From Chiua virens (lineage: Eukaryota > Basidiomycota > Agaricomycetes > Boletales > Boletaceae), in the NCBI GenBank assembly GCA_019787685.1, contig JAHNUO010000017.1:310001-374000 (forward strand): DNA of 64,000 nucleotides, given 5' to 3'. Within the stretch, counting starts at the first letter, position 1; each line of letters begins with the position of its first letter. Positions 35,421 through 51,827 of this stretch are shown piece by piece. The position numbers were made by a program, and so were the translations under genes. A model generated the notes under the pieces. It worked only from the letters and a program-made list of their open reading frames with translations. It had not been told where the DNA came from and did no database searches.

Positions 35421-38400
35421 TCACTGTTCCTTTTTCTCCGCCGCCAACCTCGCCTCCTCGCGCCGTCTCGCCTCCCGTCGCTCCCGCCCGCGTGTGATCA
35501 ACGGCTTGGGCTCCAAATCCGCAAACAGGTGCTTGCACACCTTCTCAACCACCCAGCACCCAACAAAATCGGCAATCATGACACTCGTCAACTTGACCTT
35601 GAACTATCATGGATTATCAGTCTACCGCGTCGCGCGTCAGACGAAGCAAGACGTACGTTTGTGTCCATCACCACGATTTGGAGCCATCGATTCAGATCAG
35701 GGAAGAAATCCGTCGAACCTGAAAACGCGACCGCACTCGCCCCGACGAGGCCCCAGTACAACTTGGAGTTTTCACGAATGCCCTCACGGAAGGGACGACC
35801 CTGGAAGTTGATCGCAAACGTAGAGACCTGTTGTGAGAGACCTAACAGGTAAATGGCCGTGTTCAACAGGCTTGGCTCGAATTTGGCTTCCAGGTCAATG
35901 ACACCCGATCTATGGGACAATGATGAGGACTGAAAAAGAGTATAGAGATGACTCACGGCTCGTAAAAGTGGGCCAGGTTTGTGATGTACACTAGCGAAAT
36001 AATGTGCAACGCAAACTGGATGAGGACAGACAACAACACGTAGAGGTTAAAGATATTGCCCAGCGGTCGTTCACGCGAAAGCTTCTCGACGGGCTATGCA
36101 ACACAGGTCAATAATGGTGCATTGCCAAATGGGTTGCTTATGCGTACCTGAGCGCGAGAGATGCACAAAAAGCAGACCGACATTAGCATCCCACTGACGG
36201 TCACCTGGTAATCACCGAATTTGATGCCATCCAAATACTGCACACTCAGGCTGTATGCGGTGATAAGACAATTGAGTGCCAGAATCTTGTACATCTGGAT
36301 CGTTGCGACCAGAGTACAGCGTCCTTGTCTGATGATATGGGAAACTACAGGATAGGTCGGCGCGAGACAGTGCAGCGATCGGAAAGGACTCACTTGCCGC
36401 GACATGGGCAAGCTTAGAGGTGAACGGTGCAGCGCACGACGCGTCTCCAAGCTTGATCTGAGGAACCTCTTCGTCCCCTTCCATATTAGCCATCGCATCT
36501 GTGATCGAGGCCAGGTCGAACTAAACGATCGATCAGCCACAACCCACGAAACCCACACAATAAAAGCAAACCTTCTCCATCGGATTCCTTTTCCTAGCAA
36601 TCTGCAGGTTCTCCGCAGCCTGCTTCTGTGCCTCGACGGCGTCCGGGTACAAATGAGCAATAGCCGGTGGGACAGGTGGGGGTGGTTGGCCAAACCGTGC
36701 AGAAACTTTGAGCTGACTCTCGTACACCTTCTTGATTCGTTCCATCTTTTGGTGCTCAGCAATCTTTTGCAGGTCCTCGGGAGAGCCATCCAGAAGCGCG
36801 ACCCCGATATGAGCTTGTTTCAGAGCGCCCACATCGTTCGTACCATCACCAGCCATGAGCGTCACATATCCAAGTGTCTTCAAACTGGTGAGGATGAATT
36901 CTTTCTGGGATGGAGAAACACGAGCATAGACCCAGGTATTTTGTACGAGGTCGTTCCAGCTAGGTAAGGACTGGAACTGTTTCATGGCGGCACCCGTAAT
37001 ACAGATATCGTACTCGTCAAAGAGCGATTTGTCAAGGGGTTCAGACGGGTTGACCGGAATAATCTTGCTTTCGTCCACTGTGCGCCAGCAAAGATCTGAA
37101 GCGAAGTTCAGCATACAGAAACAGCAGGCTATATGAAAGGCGCACCGGCTTCGTGGGTAGCATTCTCTTTCAAGTCCAGGATGAGCGCGTCCCTATCTAC
37201 GATTTCGACATCACGTGCGACATGTACAGCCGTTAGCGGGTTATCTCCTGTAATCATGATACACTGAGCCGTAGAGGTCAGAGCTAAAGTATGACGGAGC
37301 ATCTGACAACACGTACACGATGCGACGCGTCGGCCAACATTTTGAGGGTTTCCACTGCATCCGCCTTCAAAGGACAATGGAACACGAGGAATCCTGCGAA
37401 TGTGAGGTTACTCTCGACTTCCTCTCGGTGAAGCTTGTTGATCTGCAAAGAGTGTCACAATTCAGATTGAAAATTGATGACCGCCAAGTTGAAGATAGTA
37501 TATACCTTGTCAATGGACATCGACTCCATCTCCTTCGCACCAAGAGCGAGTACGCGACTACCCCGCCTCGTATACCACTTGTATGTCTCGTCATACCATT
37601 CAGGGACGTGTGCAAGCATGTGTTTGATAGTCTCGGGAGCACCTTTCACGGCTGCAAGAACCTTACTAGAGGGAAGGGTGGAAACGGTAGACATGCGCTT
37701 GAGGGCAGAAGAAAACTGGAATCGACGGCGAATGTACATTCGTGATGTATTAGGGGTCTTGCCTGAAGCAGGGGAAACCGAATCGCCTGTATACCACATG
37801 TCAGATCGAATGTATGCGCCATACCGTGCTAAAATACATACCTTGTGAGATCTGCCACTCAAGGGCTTCAAGAGTGGTTTTCTCCATAGGATCGCCGACG
37901 ACAGTACCATCGTCCAAGCGAACCAACGCATGTGCCGCGGCGAGGCAGTAGATGGTCTGTTTGCCAGCATCTTTCACGTCGATGAGCCTCAACTTGTCAA
38001 AGTCGCTAATAATCGAGATTAATAGAATATACCGGGGGCATAAGGCGACCTACTCAATACCCGCAACGCCCTCAAGAACTAGATTCTCGGCAGTGATCGT
38101 ACCAGTCTTGTCAAAGCAACAAACATCAACCCTTCCAGCGGAAGGGATACGGAATGGCTCCGTGCAGAAAATGGCTGTCGACATGTTTAGCTAAGCTCAT
38201 TTTGAAATAAATTGACGGACCGAACTTGGACAACGCTACGAGCGAAGCATTCACCGCGAGTGAGAGTTCCATCGGTAACTCTGGCGGCACAACGCTGGTA
38301 ATGATCAGGACACAGTCGAGTAATAGCTTGGACTTTTTAAGATCTCTCTCGATACCTGCAGGATAATATGTAAGTATCACACCACCCGTAAGTCAACTCA

Positions 38401-39870
38401 TGAAGTACCTTTCACCCAAACATACCAGCTCGCAGCGATCGCAAAGATAAGCAGGAACCCAATGAACAAGAAAGATTCCCAATTGTTTGCAGAAACGCGC
38501 TCGGTGGAAAATATCATCGTCCGAACCAGTTGTCCTTGTGCTGTACCAAAGCCAGTGCGCAACACAACGCCAAGACATCCACCATCAGGAGTTCCCGCTG
38601 AAGTCTGCCCAGGACCTAACCGCAATGTGAGGACGACAGAAATCAAGCACGGGGACACTCACTCGTGGGACTAGCTTGTAGCACTTTCGTCCCGCTAAAA
38701 AGGACTGCATTCTTGTGTGCGCTGTCGACATCAATCTCGTTCGAGGTATCCAAAAGCTGGATAGACTCCTTGAGGAGTGGTGTCGATTCCCCGGACAGCA
38801 TAGCTTCGTTGACAATACAAGTGCCATGAACCAAGAGGACATCAGCAGGTACGACCGTTTCCGATTGTAAACGAGCTGAACAAACCAGTTAGGCAACGAA
38901 TGGGAGAAATCAACGAAGGACACTTGCCGACAGAAACTACGTCTCCGGGAAGCAACTCGTCCGTCTGCAAAGTTGTCCACTTGGAATTACGGAGACACTG
39001 GATGGGATACGGGGCAACCGACATGGTTCTGAATTCCGTGAGGGTTCTGAGCCGCTGTACGATACCCATGAGTTGCAACAAGAAAATGGATGCAGTTGAC
39101 TTACCTGCCACACCACAGTACACTCGAACATAATAAGCATGAACAGAGTGAAAATACTGTAGTACCAGTACTCGTCCAAACACCACAGAGCTACACAAAA
39201 GATCTGGAACACGAAGAAAGGGGCTGTTGCATGTTCGGCGAAGAGTTCGGCGAAGGAAGGAATTGGGATGTTGAATTCGTTCTTTCCGTACAGTGATTTG
39301 AGAGGGTCTATTTCTTTCGTTGCAAGGCCTGGGGGTGCGAGAAAGTCCAAAAGTGGGGGGTGACTAGTGCATGGATACGGAAGGCGAGTAAAGGTGATAG
39401 GCGAGGTTTTTACCGCGACGTAGGTGTCTCGTTGGTAATTAAAGGTATACGACATGGGCTGAGAGGGAACCCTCTTGACGAGCGGTACGATTTCGCCCTG
39501 GCCTCGATGCTGGTGTGGAATGAGACGAATACAATCGGCTTCTTCGACAGATGAGGTCTTGGACACAAGAGTCAGGATATGTGGAAATACAATAAGGGTA
39601 GGACGTACGGCGCGTGTGGTTATCCAAGCTTTCGCACCGGCACTCCAACGTGTTATGAGGAAGCTGAGAGCATGACCCGCGCCAAGGGAGACACAAGCGA
39701 GGAAAGTCCATTCTTCGCTTTTTATCCAATCGTCATACTTGACGTAGTATGCATAGGCAAGCAACGGATAGAGGGAAAGAAAAGGGAGAGTGTAGATATG
39801 CATGTACCATGGGAGGGCGACATGTAAACTTGCCCTAGCAATTTCGGACGACTTTACATGAACAGATATC
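35421..39870 (-). CDS. SPF1: P5A-type P-type ATPase (Spf1-like, ER)
   Basis: A multi-exon minus-strand gene with a dozen or so short introns. Conserved segments occur in order: [18 protein letters not shown] and [19 protein letters not shown] (membrane spans), [10 protein letters not shown] and LSGES (actuator), PPELPMELS (the P5A M4 signature), CFDKTGT (phosphorylation site, about 38105), KGAPE (nucleotide binding), MITGDNP, and MAGDGTND (about 36840). The last membrane segments are followed by a basic tail ending [11 protein letters not shown] at 35421. Spf1-type pumps sit in the ER and extract misinserted transmembrane helices. All catalytic motifs are present. The first exon is unresolved and may lie between 39.87 and 40.11 kb. 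Pieces of a duplicate of this gene lie at 28.4 and 31.2 kb. Confidence 0.88.
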
Positions 39871-40248
39871 CTGGTAGACGACGTCGGTGAACTGCTGACA
39901 TGTAAAAAGAACAGAGACGTACATGGTCGTGTACACCGCTGGGCCGCCGTTAACTGAAGTGAGTTTCTAGCGACTCCAGTACTGACGTCGTGAAGAACGG
40001 TAGCGGAGAACAAAAGGAGCGATGAGCTCTCAGGTAGACTTGTCGACGTGGACGAGAAAGATGACGACTACCTTGCGCGTCTTGAGAATTTCCGAGGTCA
40101 TTTTGCTTAGTCATCACACCCCTGAGTTGCACCTTTTCTCTCCGCTTTTCGAGGTGTAAGGCCTTCGTAATGACTCTGCCTTTACTACCTATGCAAAGAA
40201 GCCCCCATAGCAACCTCAACCTCAAAAGCACACCGCCGCCTCCGTTCA
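39871..40248. other. Upstream region of the ATPase gene
   Basis: It probably holds the 5' exon and promoter of the minus-strand ATPase. A minus-strand ATG at about 40110 followed by a short basic peptide and a GTAGTC donor is one candidate. Confidence 0.3.
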
Positions 40249-40690
40249 AGACCATCACACAGAGCGGAGTTTCACCGTGTCAGATTCTCGAGCGAAGTAG
40301 GAACGTTGACTCCATTTCATCGGGTTGGGGTTTCAGGCGTCAGAATATGAAGTCAAAGACTCCAGTGGAACGCGTCACGCGTGCAATGCGGTCATCAAGG
40401 CGTCCTCGCGACAAGAAGTCGAAGACCACGGCCAGCTTCCCACGACTTGGCGCTGACACCTCACCAATTGTATGCGGAGATCAAGAACCATCGTTCATCA
40501 GCCCATCATAACATCGTCCGCTTTTATGAATGCTTTAAAGATAAGGTTCACATGATCCTCGGGCTCATGCTCCATCGTTCTTGTCATCGTAGTCTTTGTA
40601 GAAACCGGCCATGGCTGAGACAGATATTGTATGCAGCGAGAAGTGTATATCATTCAGGAGGGCGGTCGACGTTGGTACTCTGTTGACCTC
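40249..40690 (+). pseudogene. Polo-like kinase N-lobe fragment
   Basis: The plus strand encodes LYAEIKNHRSSAHHNIVRFY followed by ECFKD and VHMIL, the alpha-C helix to hinge region typical of fungal polo kinases (Cdc5/Plo1). The preceding glycine-loop region is only dimly recognisable in other frames. No catalytic loop (HRD) or DFG follows. It is a degraded piece of a gene whose intact version is not in this window. Confidence 0.6.
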
Positions 40691-40729
40691 GAGCACTGAG
40701 TTGCCAGAGGAGACCAATGTTAACCGGTA

Positions 40730-41313
40730 TCAAGACTTGATTACCTCCAAAAGGTTTGTCTGACCCTGTTGACCAAGTAGTTTATTGTCGTAGATAATTG
40801 CAAGGCGAGTCAAGAACCAGTTGAGGGCCACTTTCATCGAAAATTCGACAGTTTGAAATGCAGAGAAAGTGACTGAAATTTCTGCCAGTGATGGGACAAG
40901 TGGTATGAGCAAGAGAAGGATAAAAGCTTTTGCATTGTCCATCCAGTGAAGGATCGGAGATTCTGGATTAGAAACAAGAAAGGGTGGCCTTGTAAAACTG
41001 TGGTGACAGGGCGTGCCAGATGTGTGCAGTCCGCGGCCCATATGCATGAGAAGTACTTGTGGAGAGTAAGCAACACAGGTAATGTTGAACTTTGGAACTC
41101 CCAAGAATACACTGATTTATGACTTTCAATCTTCCACAAGTCTTCAGATGAGGTCGGAAATTGAAGTGAACCTTGCTCGCAAGATGTCAAGAGCAGTGGG
41201 ACTAAAGGTTCAACATGTGCAGGCAAGTGCGGCCAGTGTAGCCCCGCCCCTTCATTTATTGAAGACTTCACAAAAGACGACTTGCTGCACCTCGACAATA
41301 TTTAAGCATCAAT
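40730..41313 (-). pseudogene. F-box/LRR-like gene fragment
   Basis: Minus strand from about 41313: CLNIVEVQQVVFCEV, then a stop-containing LAALACTC stretch, EDLWKIESHKS, and downstream leucine-rich pieces around SNPESPILHWMDNAKAF. Frames are broken repeatedly. Confidence 0.6.
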
Positions 41314-41339
41314 GCATCTTGGATTAGTCCAGCTCGCGG

Positions 41340-41970
41340 TACCTCCTTGGGCCATACATATGCGAGTGAATCTCTTTATACATCTTTTGTCGAGCACCCG
41401 GGTAGACAGCTGATAATGCGAACGCAAAGCAGAGTGTATGAGCGGACGTGTCTGCAGCCAAAAACCATCTCGAATGATCAGCTTGGTACCGGGAGGGTGA
41501 CTAGTTCCTTCGTTGAGTCAGCGTTCCAGGAAATCCATTTACCAAAACTTGCAGCAGAAATAACCAATTTTGATACGAAGTCTGATGATTTCATTTGTTT
41601 ATTTTTATTTCGTACCTCCGTCATGGACGGCAGCATACCCATTGTCATGACAGGCACGAAGGGACCAAAGTGAAACATACGCGGAATTTGCCTGCCTGGC
41701 ATCCAGTCTTACCAGGTCTAGGAAATCTGGTATCAGCATGAAAGCGACGGGACCGAAAGGATTGATCTATGACACTGTGTGGCCTGGATCAAGCCTGGAT
41801 ATTTCCTAAATCAAGGAACTGAATTCGGCTCCTCCAGTTGCTAGCGGAGAAAAAACCCACCCTATACGTGCAGAGGCATTTCGTAGCAACAGCGTCTCGT
41901 CCATGGCGACCTTGAAGGCTACGAGAGTAACGTCAGCTGGAATCCAACGGAGGGTCGATATGGGGATACC
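41340..41970 (-). pseudogene. Cytochrome P450 fragment
   Basis: Pieces of the P450 family appear in correct order on the minus strand. They are the anchor (STLRWIPADVTLVAFKVAMD), an exon-2 piece (INPFGPVAFMLIPDFLDL, with stops around it), the exon-5 start (ASFGKWISWNADSTKELV) and I-helix exon 7 (TSAHTLCFAFALSAVYPGA). Exons 3-4 and everything after exon 7 are missing. It is non-functional. Confidence 0.7.
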
Positions 41971-42020
41971 TGCTGAGACGGGCAGTATATTGGGGCGAAA
42001 CACCGCACGAAATAACATTT

Positions 42021-42282
42021 AAAAGGTACGGCAAAAAGCCCTCGGCAAGCCAATGCAGTTGAAGATGAAACGAGCAATGCCGTAGGTCTTAGGTATCCCT
42101 TGAGATCATCTATTCATGGCACATTCTGATGATGAGTCAATTAATTCGTTCGTTGGCTAAGCGACCAGGTTGGTAAAATTCACCGTACGCAGTGGAACTG
42201 CCTCAAAACTAGTTCGAGATTAAATAGTATGATTCCCGGTCACGGAGGTATGCACAGCTGTACATCGTCCTCGCTACCACTG
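42021..42282. other. Intergenic, nothing recognised
   Basis: No coding or repeat signal was found. Confidence 0.3.
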
Positions 42283-42815
42283 CTATCCGTGTGGCGGGGA
42301 GGTTTCTCGTTCAAGCTGAGGACCTCCGTGGTCGTCATGAGGAAAAGAGAGCAACGACAATGTCTCGCCATCGTGAATGGAATCCAAGAGGTCTGCGGTG
42401 GTATCACCGCACGCGACGACGTCGCGTCTCCAGCGGTCGATCGACCAAAACGTATCTGTGGAAAAGAACACGGCAGAAGGAGAGTTGGGCTGGTCATTGT
42501 CAACATAGTCTGCAGGAACGTCCGAGGACGTTACTGTTTTCTTCTTCTGCATCGCGGGATCCTCTGACTCATCCCAGCTGATAGGGTAGAAAATGAAACG
42601 GGGCGGCTTATGACTGCGAGTTCGGGATTACACGGATGTCCGACACCAGAGAAGCTGCTCACCATTCGATGAACTGAGCATGGACTAGATCTGGAGTAGC
42701 CAAGGTGACGGTAGTATTGGATGGCGTCGCTGACGCGCTGGCGTGCACATTAGCGACGATGCAGAGGACAAGAGGGAGCACTTACAGGTTGTACTCACCA
42801 GAATTCATGGAAAGA
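42283..42815 (-). pseudogene. Putative secreted-protein gene remnant
   Basis: A minus-strand segment near 42770-42670 reads as a signal-peptide-like LPLVLCIVANVHASASATP followed by VTLATPDLVHAQFIEW and a GTGAGC donor. After an AG at about 42602, PPRFIFYPISWDESEDPAMQ continues into an acidic tail ending at 42283. The two parts do not join in one phase, and no start codon was found. It recalls small fungal cell-surface proteins with one beta-sandwich domain, but that is a guess from pattern. Confidence 0.35.
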
Positions 42816-42939
42816 AGAGATGCATTATTTGGTGGCTGTGTCATTTCTGCAAACTTTGATCTCGCGTTTATTTGAGCGTGTTTGTTTCTTCAATCTACAC
42901 GTCGACAAGTCACCACGACATCCACTTACTTTCTTCATC

Positions 42940-47427
<4,488 letters not shown>

Positions 47428-49688
47428 ATGCCCTCAGAAGAAGATAAATCCGACAGCGTAAAGGGGGGCGACCGTGGGGGACAGCCCGAGCTCACGGTCA
47501 TCCCTGTCATTCAGGGTGATACGCAGGACGTGTACGACTCGGACGAGGTGACCGTCGATCCGGTCTACCAAGCAAAGGCACGAATCCTCAACGATGCCAT
47601 GCAGGAGATTGGTATGGGAAAGTATCAGGCAGGTTTCCGTTCCCTTCAGCTTCCTTTGTGTGCTGACTGACGTCGCGCCCCCTAGTGGAGCTTGTTCGTC
47701 GTTGCTGGCTTCGGTTGGTTCTCGTGAGTGATCCACATAGCAATTTGTCGTCGAACCGGCCCGGTCGCTGATTTACCCGGTCAACCAGGGATAACCTTTG
47801 GCCGGTGGGTATACTGGATACACAAGCCTACGGTGACCAGTGACTTATATTGATCGACCTCTACATAGGTCGTTACAGATCTGATTCTCACTCCTGTGGT
47901 GTACGAATTCAACGTCCAAGGGCCGTACCTCAAGATTGCACAGAACATTGGGCTGCTTGTCGGAGCTGCCTTTTGGGGTGTTACATCAGATGTTTGGGGT
48001 CGTCGGTGAGGTACATCGCGTCGGTGCCTTGAACCTCGTTTAACATTATCTAGGTGGGCATTTAACCTGACACTCTTTATGACAGGAGTGTTTGCAACTG
48101 CGGCGGGAGCCTCGCCAAACTATCTCACTCTCTGTGCGCTTACAACGATCTGGTCAATCGGTGTCGGTGGGAACTTGCCTGTGGACTCGGCGGTGTTTCT
48201 TGGTTAGCCTGACTACCTTTGTTTCACGTGCGTAAACCAACCTTCGCTGCCAGAGTTTGTTCCCGCTTCCCATCAATACCTGCTCACTGTCCTCTCCATC
48301 TGGTGGGCTTTCGGACAATTAATTGGAACTCTGGTATGTGAAGATATTTTCTTCGAGTGGATCGCGTCACAAGATGTTCGAATAGGTCGCTTGGCCCCTC
48401 ATGTCCTATTACTCATGCACTGGCCCTCCAAAGCCTTGTCCTAATGTTTCGGACGAAGGCTGGCGTTATTTCCTTTATGCCATGGGCGGACTCATGCTGG
48501 TCTTATGGTTCCTCCGATTCTTCGTGTTCCGTCTTCACGAAAGCCCGAAATTTCTCATGAGTCGTGGCAAGGACGAAGCGGCGGTTGAAGTTATTCACAA
48601 AGTCGCGGCTTATAATGGAAAGACGAGCTCTCTCACTTTAGAGCACCTCAAAAATGCTGAGAGGTTCGCAACAGTATCAACTGCAAGAACGGCTACGATG
48701 GACGTCTCAGCGATGGCTGCTATAAGGCGGAAACTTAGGGTGTTCGATACGAAGCATATCAAACCTTTGTTTGCGACTCGGAAGCTGGCATACTCGACTA
48801 CCTTGCTGATCATTTTGTGGGGTAAGCTACTGCATTCTGCGTTTGGTTGGCTAAAATCGAATCATCGTCGATACAGCGCTCGTCGGTCTGGCTTTCCCAT
48901 TGTAAGTACAACTTCGTTCGCCGCAGGCTTGGCGCTCAGCCTTTCGCTTTCCGTAGATACAATGGCTTTATAACATACTTGTGAGCAATAACTGCCATTT
49001 TCGGAGCGCAGCGCACCTGACGGATTTCTGCCAGCCTCCAAACCAGGGGAGCCAATTTCGGGGACACTTCCGTTTCTAACATCTACCGTGACGTGAGCTC
49101 CGTATAGCCCACACATATCAGGCAACTGGTACTAACTTGAGTACCAGGAAATCATTCTGAGCGTAATCGGTGCTCCGGGTGCGCTCTTGGCAGGGTATTG
49201 TGTCGAGTTGCCGTCCCTCGGACGCCGTGGTACCCTTTGCATATTCACAAGTACGTGATATGCAAGAACGTTTAGTGCGGTTGGTGCTGAATGAACGACT
49301 CCTAGTCCTCACGGGCGTGTTCATTCTTTTGTCGACGACGGCACGCACGTCAGAAGCACTGCTAGGATGGAATTGTGCATATAGCTTTACAAGCAACATC
49401 ATGTACGGCGTGTTGTATGCCCTTTCGCCCGAGTTATTCCCTACAAATGCCCGAGGGACGGGAGATGCCATCGTCGACAGTTCAAATCGTGTATTTGGTG
49501 TCTTGGTGGGTAACTTACTTGTTGGATCGTCCTCGATGCTCATACTAGTGGTCTAGGCACCCGTCATTGCGCTGTTCGCCAATTTAAATACGTCCGTACC
49601 GATCTGGATTGCTGGTGTGATATTCCTTGCGGCCGGACTGATCGCATTGCTGTTGCCGTATGATCCTCGCGGAAAAGCATCTCTGTAG
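47428..49688 (+). CDS. MFS transporter, tandem copy A
   Basis: A multi-exon gene with about eleven short introns, from MPSEEDKSD at 47428 to DPRGKASL at 49688. It has the MFS layout: cytosolic N-terminus ending GMGKYQ, TM1 with VVAGFGWFSDNLWP, the loop SDVWGRR (motif A-like), TM segments through GGNLPVDSAVFL, a central cytosolic loop with LHESPKFLMSRGKDEAAVE, and six further membrane segments. This SV2/sugar-transporter-like fold moves small solutes with protons; the substrate is unknown. Intron 1 uses a GC donor (CAG|GCAGGT). The DNLWP codons sit in a 16-nt exon (47789-47804). It is paired with a highly similar gene 4.4 kb downstream. Confidence 0.87.
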
Positions 49689-49959
49689 TCATGTATTGTT
49701 CTCGAATACTTTACGACTTGTAGTCGATGATTGGTTGTTTCAACTCTGGGTTTTATGGGAAAAGGGATGGATCGAAAATATTGTTCGTCTCGAGCCATTA
49801 GTAGCATTCCTTCCCGCTAGTGCAGTATACATAGTCCTAACTCGAAGTTTGGCACACACTGCTGCGGTCTCACTACCCTTTTGAGATCTCATCGCCAGTG
49901 GCGTCACGGTCTGTTCCGGCGAGTGTATGATTTACACACTGACACAGTCAATCTCTACG
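49689..49959. other. Intergenic
   Basis: 3' flank of transporter A. No feature was recognised. Confidence 0.3.
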
Positions 49960-51010
49960 TCCGAGTCAGTCGTCTCCAGAACCATAACAAATTGGCGATA
50001 GACATTCAGGCAGGTAGCAAGCCTGACACAGAACGCCAAAATGGTTGGTCCTCTCAAGTTGCAACGTCACGTCGACCCGCCGGGGACATGACCCGCGAGT
50101 TCGAGCCGCAAGGGAGACTAGAAACTTGATGGCCGATTCGACAAAGGATGCAGACTGATGGTGGTTGGCGGTATCATTGCCTAGTTGCGAAGAATTCGGC
50201 TGATCGATCTCTTTAAGGTCCACCACGAGTGCGAATTCGGCAAGCGTGGCACAATGGGAGAGAAGTGTGTCACAGCTGACGTGATCTCCCTACCAAATGT
50301 TCCATTAAACGAAAGGTTTATTCGGTTTGGCCAGTGGGTTGTTAGCATCTCGATTGCATCGCCGTCCAAAAAGATGTTGCATATCACATCAAACTTGAAG
50401 GATGTCACGTTAGAGAAGTCATGCCCCTGCGATCGTGGCAGACTCGGACGTCCTCAAGGACGTTGACCAGGTGGCCCTTCGAACTGTGAGAAGTGGTTAA
50501 AATGTGGATAGTGCGACTTGGAGATGTTCAGTGGTGTCGGGCCGGGCCGTTTACGCGGCGGCAGCCACTCCATGATTAACGAGATCTGAGAGTTGGTCTG
50601 GATGTTTTCGTGGCTGGAAACGCATGTTTTGGAGGAGTGAGATGAAGGTTAATAGTGTGTCGGCTTTGACTGTCAGCTTGAAAGACGAGAGAGAGGCGAA
50701 TGCATGGGGCTCAGCTGCTGGGATTGTAAATCCTCTGGGAGTCCCATAATGAAACTGGCTAAAGAGGGAAGATGTACGCTTCACTGGCTCCTTGTTTCCA
50801 AACCCTTCACTGGGCAAGATCAAGCGAAAAGCACGCACCACTTTTCAGGCACTATTCAGCGATTCTCTGGTGAATTCACGCTCCTGCAATCCCACATGAT
50901 TCTATCGACCTCCAGATGTCCACTGTTGAGAAATCTCTGCATTCAGGCAAGAAGCAATTACAATCTTTCAAACGATTTGAACTTGAACGATGTCGAATCA
51001 GACAACATTG
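49960..51010 (-). pseudogene. F-box/LRR-like gene remnant
   Basis: Minus-strand pieces in several frames: SFKLTVKADTLLTFISLLQN, then MTSFKFDVICNIFLDGDAIE, LTTHWPNRINLSFNG, and VDLKEIDQPNSSQLG with a shared tail. These appear in family order with stops and frame changes, and exon 1 is not found. The closest in style is the copy at the right window edge. Confidence 0.7.
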
Positions 51011-51159
51011 ACGAATGAGAACATACCACTATTTCACTTGCATCGGTGCATCTTGCGCACCGCACGGTGGGGTGGGGTGGTTGAGTGCGAGACTCTCAGT
51101 GAGTCCTAATTTTGGACGTACTCCACGTTATCTTCTGCTTACGTGACTGCGGCACTTGG

Positions 51160-51365
51160 CCCCAGGATCGAAAGGATTCCCTTCCGTCGAAACTGGCAGC
51201 CGGGTCGCTATCCCAACGGGGAGCTTTATCGCCTTTAACGCATGGGCATTGCATGTGAGCCGTGGGTGCTGATCAATTGATCAAACTCTATTGTTCGGTT
51301 GGGGAGAAGATTCCGAAGAGTTCAAGTTCCAATTCGAACGGCTCATCGATATAGAATCTCAGTGA
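51160..51365 (+). pseudogene. Cytochrome P450 fragment (exons 9-10)
   Basis: The plus strand reads PGSKGFPSVETGSRVAIPTG, FNAWALHV, an intron-like gap, and then WGEDSEEFKFQFERLIDIES. These match the region before and including the PERF motif of the window's intact P450s. A stop follows immediately and no haem loop is present. It lies between the two transporter copies. Confidence 0.65.
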
Positions 51366-51827
51366 GCGAGAGACGCGGGCTTCGAAGAACGGCGAAGGAG
51401 GCCACGTGGCGAGATCGGAGCCCGCAATATTGGTGGAGTAGGCACTGCCCATGTCGGAAGAAGTGGGGCTGGTGATCGCAAGAAATGAGAGCAGGTGGTG
51501 AGAATTATGATGGGCCGGTCCGATGACGGTCTGCGTTGACGTTGGCATGAGATGGCAGACCTCAGGCCTCAGGTCCCGCGAGGTGCTGGCTCACTAGTAC
51601 TACTGGTAGGATGCCACGAGTTCTCCGTTGACCCTTTATGGTAACGACATTCCCGCGCCATGATCTCGTGTCTGCTAACCGAGGCAGCGTCATACTTTAG
51701 GATTATTCCGTGCTAGTTCGGAATCCTAGCCAGGCTAACCACGGTTATATAAATGATGTGAATCAGAATCCCATACGCATCCCGGCGTGGGTACCACAAA
51801 CGCTGATACTTTTCTTCCTCTGTTATC
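51366..51827. other. Intergenic upstream of transporter B
   Basis: No coding signal was found. It contains the promoter of transporter B. Confidence 0.35.
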
